Assembly (NCBI GenBank): GCA_964036045.1
Contig: OZ038386.1
Span: 12,362,113-12,426,112 of the forward strand
Source: Eutreptiella sp. 'Long Island Sound 2002'
Lineage: Eukaryota > Euglenozoa > Euglenophyceae > Eutreptiales > Eutreptiaceae
Length of the DNA stretch: 64,000 nucleotides
Direction: 5' to 3'
The notes beneath the pieces were generated by a model. It was given only the letters and a program-made list of their open reading frames with translations, was not told the DNA's origin and ran no database searches. The translations under genes and the position numbers were made by a program. Every line of letters begins with the position of its first letter. Within the stretch, counting starts at the first letter, position 1. Shown here piece by piece: positions 19,379-29,352 of this stretch.

Positions 19379-20268
19379 CCCGCTCACCCACTCACCCACT
19401 CACCCACACACCCACTCATCCACTCACCCAGTCACCCACTCACCCACTCACCCACTCACCCACGCACCCACTCACCCACGCACCCACTCACCCACGCACC
19501 CACGCACCCACGCACCCACGCACCCACGCACCCACGCACCCACTCACCCACTCACCCACTCACCCACTCATCCACTCACCCACTCACCCACTCACCCACT
19601 CATCCACTCACCCACTCACCCACTCACCCACTCACCAACTCACCCACTCACCCACTCACCCACTCATCCACTCACCCACTCACCCACTCACCCACTCACC
19701 CACTCACCCATTCACCCACTCACCCACTGACCCACTCACCCACTCACCCACTCACCCACTCACCCACTCACCCACTCACCCACTCACCCACTCACCCACT
19801 CACCCACTCACCCACTCACCCACTCACCCACTCACCCACTCACCGACTCACCCACTCACCCGCTCACCCACTCAGCCACTCACCCACTCACCCACACACC
19901 AACTCACCCACTCACCCGCTCACCCACTCACCCACTCACCCACACACCCACTCATCCACTCACCCAGTCATCCACTCACCCACTCACCCACTCACCCACT
20001 CACCCACTCACCCACTCACCCACACACCCGCTCACCCACTCAGCCACTCACCCACGCACCCACTCACCCAAGCACCCACTCACCCACGCACCCACTCACC
20101 CACGCACCCACGCACCCACGCACCCACTCACCCACTCACCCACTCACCCACTCACCCACTCATCCACTCACCCACTCACCCACTCACCCACTCACCCACT
20201 CACCCACTCGACCACTCACCCACTCACCCACTCACCCACTCACCCACTCACCCACTCACCCACTCACT
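19379..20268. repeat. Octamer satellite array 4
   Basis: About 110 CCCACTCA units with ACGCACCC variants near 19480-19545 and 20050-20120. It joins the 3' (CTC)n of NA-2 to the 5' end of LINE-A. Confidence 0.95.
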
Positions 20269-21042
20269 GGTGACCTGGCACCAGTCTAAAAACCCTCAGG
20301 ATGGTAGCTGTAGGACGGATTGCCTACACGCACTGCCACGCTCGACACCAGTCGTGAATCGTCGTGAAAGTCGTGCCACCACGTGACTCAGCTCTGCCAT
20401 CGTGGCCCCCTCTCCGCCCAGCTCCACCCGTATGGTGCACTCTCTCTCTCCCTCTTCTTCCCGTGTCTCCAAGGGCTGAGTGCCGCACCTCAAGTGCGTC
20501 CCTCCCCCTTAGCCCTTGCAAGCCGTTTCCTGCTCACAGTGGGCACGTCGTTCTAAGTTCGGCTTCGGCAAGACGTGGACCTCGCGGTGGCAATCTTCCA
20601 AGCCGCTACGCGGGGAGCCGCGACGGGGACTGCATTCGACGTATCCGCCGCTCAAGCGTGACGCCTTGTGCAGGGGTATCATCAGTCGTCCGATTCGTCG
20701 TCCCAACGTGGGGGCCCTCTCTCCCGTACGCCACTAGGGTTGCAGCACCACGCGCCAGCGCGGTGCTCCCCTCGCACCCCCGCCCTGTGTGTCCTGGGAC
20801 CCCCGCTCACCGACCCGGTCCACCAGGCGGCCCCATGTTGCTCCGCGCCATCGCGCCATGTTCTTTGTTTTGTCACACTATGGCCACGCTCGTGGTACCC
20901 CTCGTTTCTCTCCTGCGCGCCCCATCCGATTGGGGCTGCCTATGATGTCAGTACACCTCCGTTTGCCAACACCTCGATCTGCTCCCCCCCCCCGACGTAT
21001 TGCGGCCACAGGCCACCCGCTCTTTTCTTGCCACAGCCTACC
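20269..21042 (+). promoter_or_regulatory. LINE-A 5' UTR with conserved 5' block
   Basis: The first about 60 bp (TGGTGACCTGGCACCAG..AAAAACCCTCAGGATGGTAGC) recur at the start of LINE-B (30628), NA-3 (50133) and, as a close variant, in the blocks at 13097, 17172 and 17834. Conservation across autonomous and non-autonomous copies suggests promoter or RNA-packaging function, but this is inferred. The rest is GC-rich and ends in a run of C before the ORF1 ATG. Confidence 0.55.
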
Positions 21043-23679
21043 ATGTCTGACCGCTCAACACCGTCCCAGGACACCCCCTCTCCCGCCCCCGACACCGGTC
21101 GAGGCGGCGCCATTCGTCGGGGGCCGTTCCCCATGTTTCTGATGGACATCGCCCAGTCCGACGATGCTGACCGTCTGCTGCGAGAGCCGGACATGCTGAA
21201 GGATGACGCACTGGAAGCGGCAGATACGGCTATCCAGGCCACCGACCCCGCCCTGGCTGACTTGTGTGATGCCCTGCGATGGACGGCTGCCAACGGCGAC
21301 ATCCAGGCTATTACAGCGGTGGCGGGGGTGTGGACGCCGCGGGGGCTCCTGCTCACAGCCACTGTAACGGTCGACGCAGGCCCGTCTGACACGAGGGTCA
21401 TCGAACACGTCCCCCTGTCGCTGGTACAAGGAGGCCCACTGCTGGAGTATATCTCCAAGGACCCTGAGGCCCTCACAGCGGCTCTCGTCACGCGGTGGAG
21501 CCCAAGCCATGCCCCAATCTCGGCGTCACGCCTCCGCAGCCAAGTGTTCAAGGGCCTGTACACAGCCCGCGAACAGCCACCGCCCGTCGACACTGCCGTC
21601 CCTCCAGACATCCAAAGCCAGAAGGTCTCCCACAAGATCCACAAGCCCATAAGCCAGTTCCTTGCCCCCCACCTCAGACCGTCATGGGACCGCCTCCGTA
21701 CCCGAGAGGTAGTTGCGGCCTTTTGGGCGCTGCCCAACGACGTGCATGCGGTCCTGCAGGCAGCCCATATCCCGACGGCAGACCTCGTCCCGCTGAAGTT
21801 CGGACTCCTGGCGTGGGCATCCTCCGTCTGCCTCACAGGACAGTACACGCCAGCCCCGGTTCCCACACTCCCCGCCCTCGCCAACAAGGGCATGTGGACC
21901 CCCGAGCAGCTGCGGCCGCTGCTCGAATGCTCGGTCTTGCCGATCCGCAGCGTGGAGCTGCTGCATCAGGTCGAGCAGGCTGGCGAGCACTCCTGGGCCA
22001 CAGCCCCCACTTTCGCCCTGCTGCAGGCCGGCATCGCCGACACCGCCAACCCGCCCCCGCTCACGCCGCCCAGCCACGCACCTTACCTCGCCAAAGGGCA
22101 AGCAGCGCCCAGCCCCGCCGGCACTCTGTTCGCCACGGCGGCGTTCACCCCTGCGTCAGCCCTGTACAAAGCCCAGGGCAAGCCCACCCCTTCAGGGTCC
22201 GAACCATCGCCTTCATCACTGTTGCCCGAACAGACAAGGCTTTCTTTCAATCTCCCAGAGCCTGCCTCCCAGGTACCAACGGCTGCCGCGGACCCCACGC
22301 CTCCGGAGTCACCGGCCCCGGCCGTCGGGTCGGCCCCCCCCAGTCCCTCCCAGGTGGGGGAGCCTTTCGTCCCGGACCTGGATGTCACGGCCTACTCCAC
22401 CGAATACGCTCAATTGCATGACGAGTATGAGGCCCAACGGCGGGAGCTGGCCGTGGCGCGGGGCGACCTGGAGTCCCTCACGCGGGATCTGGACACCGTG
22501 CGCACCGAACGGGATAATGCCCAGCAGCAGGCCCAGCGTTGCGCCGCGGCACAGCGGCAGACCGAAGCCGTTAGGCTCAACAACTTCATCAGGTCGGTTC
22601 CCCCCTCCCTGTCCATCGCCACCAGACTCCACGGCCTCCAGTCCACGCCGCCAGCGTTCGCCAACGCCGTGCGCAGTACCGTTCCGGCTTCATTCGAGCT
22701 GCCTCCCCCCGGCTCTCAGCGGTTCCTGGTCCTCGTACCGGTCATCCTCGCCGCAGCAGTTCTCACCTCGCCCCAAGCACCCAACCTCGAGGAATTGGCC
22801 GACGTCCTCCGTAGGGCTATGGCCGCGCCAAGCGCCGTGCCGGTCCCGGAGACCCCTGCGCGTGCACCCGAACTGTCGTTCGCTGTCCCGGACCCGATCC
22901 CTAAGCCGAGGGCGGTCTCTGCCTTTCGGGCACCGGGCGCAACCGCCCAGCCGCCGCCGTCTCTGCCGTCGCCTGCTGATACCGCCCTGACCGACCTGCT
23001 GGAGTGGATCCCGGAGATCCCCAAGGGCTGTGAGGACGAGGTTGCGCACGCGCTCCACCTCCAGCTCTTCCGCCAGTACGGCGCGAAAGTCAACACCCTC
23101 CCGCAGTCGCCGATTCGGGAACAGTGGGCCTGGGTCCACAGCCACGCGCCCAGCCTGCCCGGCATCGCGGAAGTCCTGCGCTCCTTCCTCTCCAACCCCC
23201 CTGCAGTCCAGCGGGTTTCTGCCAGCCCAGCCACCTCCCCAGCAGAAGCTGCAGCCGCCAACCAGGCACAGGGCGCAGCGAAAAAGAAGGGGTATACACC
23301 CCAAAAAATTGATCCGCAAGTTTTCTCGAAAGCCCTGTGGGTCGGCTGGCAAGAAGTCGACGATCCGCCGTCCGGTGAAGTTGATGCAGGACTCCTCGGT
23401 GGTATCCTTCGGGATAAATTCGGTGCAGGCCTTTCCTCCATTACTGAAGAACAATTGAACCATACATCCAAGTTCACAATCGTCGGAATCCGACCAGCAG
23501 AGTACGAGCGCGGCAAGCGACTGACGAGGCAGCACACGGCTCGTGGCTGGCGAGTGACATGGGCCGAATCGAAGAAACAACCGTTCACGCCCTGGGTGCC
23601 TGACCCTGACCGAGACCATCCGCCCCGGAAGACTCATCGGGGAAGCCGCGGGAAGCAGCGCCGTCCACGGGTACCCTGA
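21043..23679 (+). CDS. LINE-A ORF1: putative RNA-binding Gag-like protein
   Basis: 878 aa from the ATG at 21043 (context CTACCATGT), which is also the first ATG conserved in LINE-B (34747). The frame is open further upstream, to 20668, but that part is not conserved. The protein is Pro/Ala-rich. Residues about 454-515 form a strong coiled-coil candidate (heptad-like EYEAQRRELAVARGDLESL and following). Residues about 745-860 are conserved in all copies (QVFSKALWVGWQEVDD). The tail is basic (HRGSRGKQRRPR). No zinc knuckle or RRM was seen. By position and composition it fits a LINE ORF1 protein that multimerises and coats the RNA. It stops at TGA in the context GGGTACCCTGA; LINE-B lacks one T there and reads on into the SR-rich frame. 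Confidence 0.75.
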   Translation: MSDRSTPSQDTPSPAPDTGRGGAIRRGPFPMFLMDIAQSDDADRLLREPDMLKDDALEAADTAIQATDPALADLCDALRWTAANGDIQAITAVAGVWTPRGLLLTATVTVDAGPSDTRVIEHVPLSLVQGGPLLEYISKDPEALTAALVTRWSPSHAPISASRLRSQVFKGLYTAREQPPPVDTAVPPDIQSQKVSHKIHKPISQFLAPHLRPSWDRLRTREVVAAFWALPNDVHAVLQAAHIPTADLVPLKFGLLAWASSVCLTGQYTPAPVPTLPALANKGMWTPEQLRPLLECSVLPIRSVELLHQVEQAGEHSWATAPTFALLQAGIADTANPPPLTPPSHAPYLAKGQAAPSPAGTLFATAAFTPASALYKAQGKPTPSGSEPSPSSLLPEQTRLSFNLPEPASQVPTAAADPTPPESPAPAVGSAPPSPSQVGEPFVPDLDVTAYSTEYAQLHDEYEAQRRELAVARGDLESLTRDLDTVRTERDNAQQQAQRCAAAQRQTEAVRLNNFIRSVPPSLSIATRLHGLQSTPPAFANAVRSTVPASFELPPPGSQRFLVLVPVILAAAVLTSPQAPNLEELADVLRRAMAAPSAVPVPETPARAPELSFAVPDPIPKPRAVSAFRAPGATAQPPPSLPSPADTALTDLLEWIPEIPKGCEDEVAHALHLQLFRQYGAKVNTLPQSPIREQWAWVHSHAPSLPGIAEVLRSFLSNPPAVQRVSASPATSPAEAAAANQAQGAAKKKGYTPQKIDPQVFSKALWVGWQEVDDPPSGEVDAGLLGGILRDKFGAGLSSITEEQLNHTSKFTIVGIRPAEYERGKRLTRQHTARGWRVTWAESKKQPFTPWVPDPDRDHPPRKTHRGSRGKQRRPRVP

Positions 23680-23686
23680 CGATCAG

Positions 23687-24037
23687 GTGGACCTTACGGC
23701 AACGTCGGGATCGGACGGAGAACCAGACTCCAAATATCAGCGCAGGTACAGCCCCCGCCGCTCGGACCGGTCCCCGTCCCGCCGCCGCAGCCCAGTCCAT
23801 GGCGGCGACAGCCCGCCGCCGAGGCGTCGTAGCGCGTACCGCGATGAGCCCCAAGCGCTTTCCAGCCGCCACGACCACCATGCAGCGGCCCCCCTCCTGC
23901 CCTACCCGTACTCGGGGGACCCCCACGACCCCCGAGTGGCCATGGCCCACAACCCCTACGCTCCCCCGCCCTGGAGCCCCCCAGCCGACCCCCACCGCTA
24001 CCAGCCGTACTTCGGTCGGCATCCGCGAGACCGGTGA
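23687..24037 (+). CDS. LINE-A SR-rich short ORF, probable C-terminal extension of ORF1
   Basis: About 116 aa in a different frame from ORF1, lacking an ATG at its beginning (the first usable codon is GTG). It contains an RS/RSP-rich segment (RRYSPRRSDRSPSRRRSP) then Pro/His/Tyr-rich sequence, and stops 8 nt before the ORF2 ATG. The same frame is conserved in LINE-B and LINE-D. In LINE-B a one-base difference at 42357 fuses it to ORF1, giving an SR-tailed ORF1. It is therefore likely part of ORF1, reached by frameshift or by a sequence variant, rather than a separate gene. SR-type tails bind RNA and splicing factors. Confidence 0.55.
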   Translation: MDLTATSGSDGEPDSKYQRRYSPRRSDRSPSRRRSPVHGGDSPPPRRRSAYRDEPQALSSRHDHHAAAPLLPYPYSGDPHDPRVAMAHNPYAPPPWSPPADPHRYQPYFGRHPRDR

Positions 24038-24045
24038 CCCGGGAC

Positions 24046-27000
24046 ATGGCGGGGCGCAACGAGGACATCCCTGCCGCCGTGTCTCAGCTCCGCCACTCCC
24101 ACCTCGACGGCGTCCCCCATGTCCGGGACCTGCACCTGGGCGCATACACTCCCAGCTCCCCCCCCAGGGAATGGGGCCTGGCACCGGTGCCGGCCCCGGG
24201 CACTGCCCAGTTCATCACGCCCCCCTACGCCCTCGAAATGTGCCTGCACCTGCCGGTGGGTGTGCACTACTACCGGGCGTGCAGCGGGGCAGACCCCTGG
24301 CCCCGTAACGTTCTGTCGTTAGTGGGCGCCGTGCACTGTGTGCAGGTGACGGGCTCCCATCAGTTGCAGCTCTGCCGCAAGGGCCTGCCACCCACCTCCT
24401 TCATCTTGCCCGAGCATCACCACGTGGTCCTCCCACAATCCCTACACAGCCGTGTCTCCATCACAGCCACAGGCCTCACCCGGGCCAGTGTCTTGGCGAT
24501 AGCCGCCACATACCACCACCGGCACCTCCGCAAGTGGGTGCGGGGCCTGCCTTGCGCCCTCCCCGCAGCCGTGGAACGCAAGCTAACCCAGCACTCCACC
24601 GCCGCCGGCTCCTGCCCTGGTCCCCCCCCCACCGGCCACGTGTCGCCCCGCCCAGACGTGATGACCCTCAACGTGCAGATGTCCCTGCGACCTAAGCTCC
24701 GCGCCCTGGACGTCCTGGTGCGCGAGTGCCAGTACCCGCTAGCCCTACATGTTCAAGAAGCGGGCCCCCTGATCATCCAACGGGTGCACCCCCTGTACCA
24801 CACCATCCAGGCACCAGCAAGGGTGGCTGGGGGATGTGCCACTCTCCTCTACAGGACCCCGGACCTGGTCGTGACCAGCCACAACGCCCACCCGTCGGGC
24901 AGAGCCCTCGTCACACACTTCACCATGGCTGGTGTGACCCACTGCCACGCCAACGTGTATCTCCCCGCCGACGGGAACCTCGACACCCTCCAAGAAATCC
25001 TGGATTGGGTGTACCCGTACCTCCTCCTCACCCCGGCTAGAGTGGTTGTCCTGACAGGGGACCTGAACGCCAATTGCTGCTGGGTCTCGCACCTCCCTGT
25101 CTCCCCTGCCTCCCTCTGTGACCTCGTCCTCCCCACGCTCACGCGCCTTGGGATGCGCCGTCTACGCCCCCTTGCGGAGGCCCCCACGTGGGTGAGCCCG
25201 CAAGGTTTCGCCAGTGCCCTGGACCACATCTTCCTCCGCGCCCCTTCGGAAGCAGCCCACACCACGGAGGTGCGCTCCGATTCCAGTTTCCCGTCTGACC
25301 ACCTACCCGTGACTGCCACCCTCCATGACCTCCCGCCAGCGCCCCAATTGGTATGCCCTTCGAAAAAAGGCCGCTTCCCCATCCCGCGGGAGCCCCTCGC
25401 CAGCCAGCTCCGCACCCTCAACGACACCTTTCGGGCCGAACTCGCTACGCCGCCCCCAGGCGCGCCCCAAGCGCAGCCACGCTATACCGAGGTGACCTCA
25501 GCGCTATCCGCCGCGGCTACGGCTGCCTACGGGCCCCCCGTCCCCAGCCAGCCGGTACCGTCGACGGTACGTGTCCACGTCACCAACCTTCAACGCTACA
25601 CCCTCGCCTACCCGGATTGGGCATCCCAATCGTCACACCTCGTGGAGGTCGCCCGCCTCAAAGAACGCATCCGAGCGGCCTGGGACGTTCTCCTTCTGGA
25701 GAAGGATGTAGGGCTGGCGCCCCTACGCGCTGCCCCTGGCCAGCCCACCAAAGTGGACTACCGCCGCACGTTAGGGGCGCGCTACGTACCCCCCGCGGAT
25801 CCGGTCTACGTGGTGGGCGTCCCGGTACCTCTTCATCAACAGGCCGCCGTTGCGTTGGACCAGCTGCGCCAAAGGCACCTTGCCCCTCTTGAGGCGCTCT
25901 CACTCGCGCGCGTCCGGACCATCACGGGATGGGAGGGCAGGCCGCTCGGCCCACCACCCAACGCCACCACCGCAAACCTGCGCGCCATCATCCGCCGGGC
26001 GGCGGCCACTGTTCCGTTGAATTCACCGTACCACGATTTACTGGAGTACCGGCTGTTCGGACAATTGGAGGATGCCCAGTTTGCGACGATCGTGAGCCTG
26101 ATCAACAGTATTCTCCGTGGGGTGCCCGTGCCCCAGGCACACTCTGCAGACTTCATCAACCTTCCGAAAAAGACGCCGCACGGCCCCATTGCAAACGGCA
26201 GGCCGCTGACCAATCTGGCCACGATATGGAAACTCACGGCTGCCCTCATCAAAGACCACTACCAGCCCCGCCTGGTTCAGGGCGGCATCCTGCCGCCCTA
26301 CCAGTTCGGGATGTCCCCGCACTGCTCCTCCGTGGAGCTACTCCGCGTCCTACACGATGTATGGTGGGACCGCTGGCGCAGGCGCCTCGAAGCATGGGTC
26401 CTGTCGGACGATGTCCGCCACGCGTATGGCTCCATCAACCACACCACCGAGTACGCCGTCCTCACCGCTGCAGGGATCTCCCCAGCCGACGCCGCGACCT
26501 TTCAGCACCATGACCGCGCCCTTGAGGTGCACATGGGGGGGGCTGACGGACGCTCTCCGTCCTCCACCCGGTTGGGGGCCGGCACGGGGCAAGGGTGCCC
26601 CGTGTCCGGCATGAAGTACTGCATATATGGCGAAGTTCGGGGGCACGAGGCCTGCCGTTCCGTCCCCCCCACCGACACCCCCGCGGGCCCGCTGAACCGG
26701 GTTCTCCTGATGGATGATACCCAGTGGCTGCCCGGCGACCGTTGCCACCTGCCCGCCCTCGCCAGCGGCATTGAGAGGGCGGGCCGCCTCACCAACCTCC
26801 ACTCTGACCCGACCAAAACGGTCTTGATCGGCACCGACATGCGCGATGGTCAGGTCTATTTCCTCAACGACACGGTATACCTCAATGGTCACCCCGTGCG
26901 ATGTGCCACGAGCCAGGACTACGTCCGCGCCCTTGGCCGCCATGCCCTTCCCCACCTCTTCCATCCCGTCGACTCCAGGCGCCTGTTCTCGGGCACCCGC

Positions 27001-29352
27001 GCTGCATGCCGGGCGCTCCGCGCCCCGCGACTCCCCGCCCACTACCCCCTCGCCATGTATACCGCCAAGTGTCATGGGACGGTCAACTGGTTTACCAGTG
27101 TCCGCCCCCCCTCCTACGGGGCCCTGCGCGTGCTGGACGACATGACCGCCTCGGCCATGCGCGCCACCGCTGGGTGGACCCTCTCCGCCTCTGCTCACTT
27201 CCTCCGCGAGGTCCCCGAAGGGGGAGTCGGTATCCCCCCGGCACCGGTCGTTGGGTTTACTAACTTCTTCGGCGTCTACATCCGGCACCTGAACCACCCC
27301 AACTCCCTGGTCTGCCGGTCCACGCGCCACGGGCTCCTGACTGCCCTCTGGCGGTTCCATCCTTCCCAGCGCTGCCTCACCCCAGAGCTCGGGCTCCGGT
27401 GCACCGCAGACCCCACGGACCACGATCTATTTGTCGCCCTGTGCCACCGGTGCGACATCGCCATCCACTTACCCCCTGACAGCCATCTGCCACACCACAC
27501 CCCCCATGTGCTGGCCCTGTCGTCACCCGGACTCGAGGTCCAGGACACCCACGCGTGGATGCTTGCAGGCCATCGCAGTACAGAGGACGCGCGACGGAAG
27601 GGGTGGCCCCGGGCCTCGCCCTGCCCCACTCCGCCGGTCGGCAACGTCCCCCCGGTTAGACGCTGCCAAGCGGTGACTGCGACCGTCCCCACGTTCTCCT
27701 GGCTCCCTGAGAACTATGGGATCCTCCACGACGCGTCGTGGTGCCCGAAGACCCGGCGCTGCGGCTGGGCAGTGGCGGTGTTCTGCCCTGTCACCCTCCG
27801 GTACCAGGTGTACCCCGTCCCCATCCCCTTGAGGCTGGACAACGCCTACACGGCGCAGCTGTACACGGCATGGGTGGCCCTCACCGCCAAGGGGCCCTCA
27901 GCCGACCCTGCCATCGGCTTCCGATCCGGTGCGTGGCATTTTGCGGACTGCAAAGGGTACATCACGGCGCAGGAAGGGCGCCGCGAGCCGGAAGACTCGC
28001 TACAAGGAGATCTCATAAGATCGTGTCGCGACATGGCCCACGGTCACGCCCCTCCCCGTCACCTCTATTCCCATATCGCCGGCACCTGGCTCGATACCCT
28101 GCTGGACCAGGTGGACGAAGCGGCAGGGCAAGCTGCGGACACTTGCCCAGAAGCCGTGGGATGGCTCGGCCCCCTGCAGCAACCCCGCGTCTGCTTCTCC
28201 CACGCGGGCCTCCAGGTCCACGACGCCGTGCCCCACGCGCGCCGCGCCTTGCTCGCCTCCCACCACGCCTATTCTGCGTCCCCCCCGCCTCAACGCCGCC
28301 CCGACCTCGCCGAGTACGCCAACATCGTCAGCCACGGCCTCATCACATGGGGGGACCACCTCACGGTCACCGGCATCCGCCTCTCCCTGTTCCCCCCAAG
28401 GGATGCGTCCTGCCCCCTCTGCACCATGCCCGCCTCCGGGGACCACATCCTCTCGTGCCCGCTAGACCCGCTCATCCGCGCCCACTACCATCGGTGGCTT
28501 GCGGCCCGACTCTCTCAGAGGTGCCATGCCTGGCGCCACTGTACGCCCACTGCTTGGGGCACCCTCGTCCTTTGGGGAGACGAGCCGTTCATACTGGCTG
28601 TGGATGGCTCCCCGGCCCACCACACCATCGCAACCTACACTATTGGTCGTCTCGGAGCCATCTCCACGCCACACAGGGATGCCCTGCTGCACAGAGGTCT
28701 GCGTCCTGCGCGTCTCCGTCGCCTACTCTGCGACGTTGTTCTCACTACCGTCCTCCTACATAAGCGGCACGCGGTGCCCGTTCTACCTCTTGCCGACTAC
28801 CTCTCCCCCCTACCGCGGGCCCCCGTGAACCAGTCCCTCGCCAACAACCCGCCGCCAGAGTGGTATCACGTTGCCAACTGGGCCCCAACGCCCGGCTCGG
28901 GCAGGTGGCCGGCCTGGGACGTCCTCCTAGGACTCTGGCTATCAGGGGACCTCCTCCTGGCCCCTAAGGTGAAGTCCGTCATCTCCACCCGGAGCAGGCA
29001 CAGTCCGTACCGCGTCCTGTATGTGTACAACGAGACGAACCAGATTCCGCCGACCATGCGGCAGGAGATTGAGCTGAATGCCCCTGACGTGATCATCTTG
29101 GACAGCCTCGGACGGCACGGGCTTGCCCCTCATCTCCCAGGTCGACGCCGCCTCTGGGCCATCCATTACGGTGGCAATGGACGGAGCCTGGAGGTCGGCC
29201 TCTGTGGAGATGTGATCCCCTCGTGGTGTGCCGCACTACATTCCGCGTTCTCGGCCATCCTCACTGCGGCTTCCCAAGGACCCCGCACGGTCTTCAAGGA
29301 CATGCAGGTGGCCATGGGTCGGCCCGCCCCGTGGCCCTGTCCCCGGCCGTGA
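24046..29352 (+). CDS. LINE-A ORF2: APE endonuclease, reverse transcriptase, RNase H, CCHC
   Basis: 1768 aa from the ATG at 24046 (conserved as the start in LINE-D; a GTG lies 12 nt upstream). APE-type endonuclease spans about 204-430: TLNVQ, HVQEAG, TGDLNAN, LDHIFL and SDHLPV are its active-site motifs. RT spans about 690-1000: FINLPKK, RPLTNLATIWKL, QFGM, SDDVRHAYGSI, GQGCPVSG, and an active site reading LLMDDT (near 887-892) where most LINEs have YADD. RNase H spans about 1225-1365 with D1229 (HDAS) and a late aspartate at 1357, but the expected Glu reads Gln (Q1271; Glu in the other copies). A CX2CX7HX3C zinc motif lies at 1456-1471. The last 290 residues match nothing I know. There is a 12-nt in-frame insertion near residue 660 relative to the other copies. 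The protein nicks target DNA and copies the RNA in place. Confidence 0.9.
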   Translation: MAGRNEDIPAAVSQLRHSHLDGVPHVRDLHLGAYTPSSPPREWGLAPVPAPGTAQFITPPYALEMCLHLPVGVHYYRACSGADPWPRNVLSLVGAVHCVQVTGSHQLQLCRKGLPPTSFILPEHHHVVLPQSLHSRVSITATGLTRASVLAIAATYHHRHLRKWVRGLPCALPAAVERKLTQHSTAAGSCPGPPPTGHVSPRPDVMTLNVQMSLRPKLRALDVLVRECQYPLALHVQEAGPLIIQRVHPLYHTIQAPARVAGGCATLLYRTPDLVVTSHNAHPSGRALVTHFTMAGVTHCHANVYLPADGNLDTLQEILDWVYPYLLLTPARVVVLTGDLNANCCWVSHLPVSPASLCDLVLPTLTRLGMRRLRPLAEAPTWVSPQGFASALDHIFLRAPSEAAHTTEVRSDSSFPSDHLPVTATLHDLPPAPQLVCPSKKGRFPIPREPLASQLRTLNDTFRAELATPPPGAPQAQPRYTEVTSALSAAATAAYGPPVPSQPVPSTVRVHVTNLQRYTLAYPDWASQSSHLVEVARLKERIRAAWDVLLLEKDVGLAPLRAAPGQPTKVDYRRTLGARYVPPADPVYVVGVPVPLHQQAAVALDQLRQRHLAPLEALSLARVRTITGWEGRPLGPPPNATTANLRAIIRRAAATVPLNSPYHDLLEYRLFGQLEDAQFATIVSLINSILRGVPVPQAHSADFINLPKKTPHGPIANGRPLTNLATIWKLTAALIKDHYQPRLVQGGILPPYQFGMSPHCSSVELLRVLHDVWWDRWRRRLEAWVLSDDVRHAYGSINHTTEYAVLTAAGISPADAATFQHHDRALEVHMGGADGRSPSSTRLGAGTGQGCPVSGMKYCIYGEVRGHEACRSVPPTDTPAGPLNRVLLMDDTQWLPGDRCHLPALASGIERAGRLTNLHSDPTKTVLIGTDMRDGQVYFLNDTVYLNGHPVRCATSQDYVRALGRHALPHLFHPVDSRRLFSGTRAACRALRAPRLPAHYPLAMYTAKCHGTVNWFTSVRPPSYGALRVLDDMTASAMRATAGWTLSASAHFLREVPEGGVGIPPAPVVGFTNFFGVYIRHLNHPNSLVCRSTRHGLLTALWRFHPSQRCLTPELGLRCTADPTDHDLFVALCHRCDIAIHLPPDSHLPHHTPHVLALSSPGLEVQDTHAWMLAGHRSTEDARRKGWPRASPCPTPPVGNVPPVRRCQAVTATVPTFSWLPENYGILHDASWCPKTRRCGWAVAVFCPVTLRYQVYPVPIPLRLDNAYTAQLYTAWVALTAKGPSADPAIGFRSGAWHFADCKGYITAQEGRREPEDSLQGDLIRSCRDMAHGHAPPRHLYSHIAGTWLDTLLDQVDEAAGQAADTCPEAVGWLGPLQQPRVCFSHAGLQVHDAVPHARRALLASHHAYSASPPPQRRPDLAEYANIVSHGLITWGDHLTVTGIRLSLFPPRDASCPLCTMPASGDHILSCPLDPLIRAHYHRWLAARLSQRCHAWRHCTPTAWGTLVLWGDEPFILAVDGSPAHHTIATYTIGRLGAISTPHRDALLHRGLRPARLRRLLCDVVLTTVLLHKRHAVPVLPLADYLSPLPRAPVNQSLANNPPPEWYHVANWAPTPGSGRWPAWDVLLGLWLSGDLLLAPKVKSVISTRSRHSPYRVLYVYNETNQIPPTMRQEIELNAPDVIILDSLGRHGLAPHLPGRRRLWAIHYGGNGRSLEVGLCGDVIPSWCAALHSAFSAILTAASQGPRTVFKDMQVAMGRPAPWPCPRP

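Noticed and set aside
20668-21042. ORF1 start at 20668
   Set aside because: The upstream extension is not conserved in LINE-B, while the ATG at 21043 is conserved and in good context.
21495-22421. Long secondary ORFs overlapping LINE ORF1 and ORF2 (also 26350-27423, 27738-28763, 45126-46394)
   Set aside because: Shadows of the real ORFs in about 67% GC sequence. Only the ORF1 and ORF2 frames contain family motifs.
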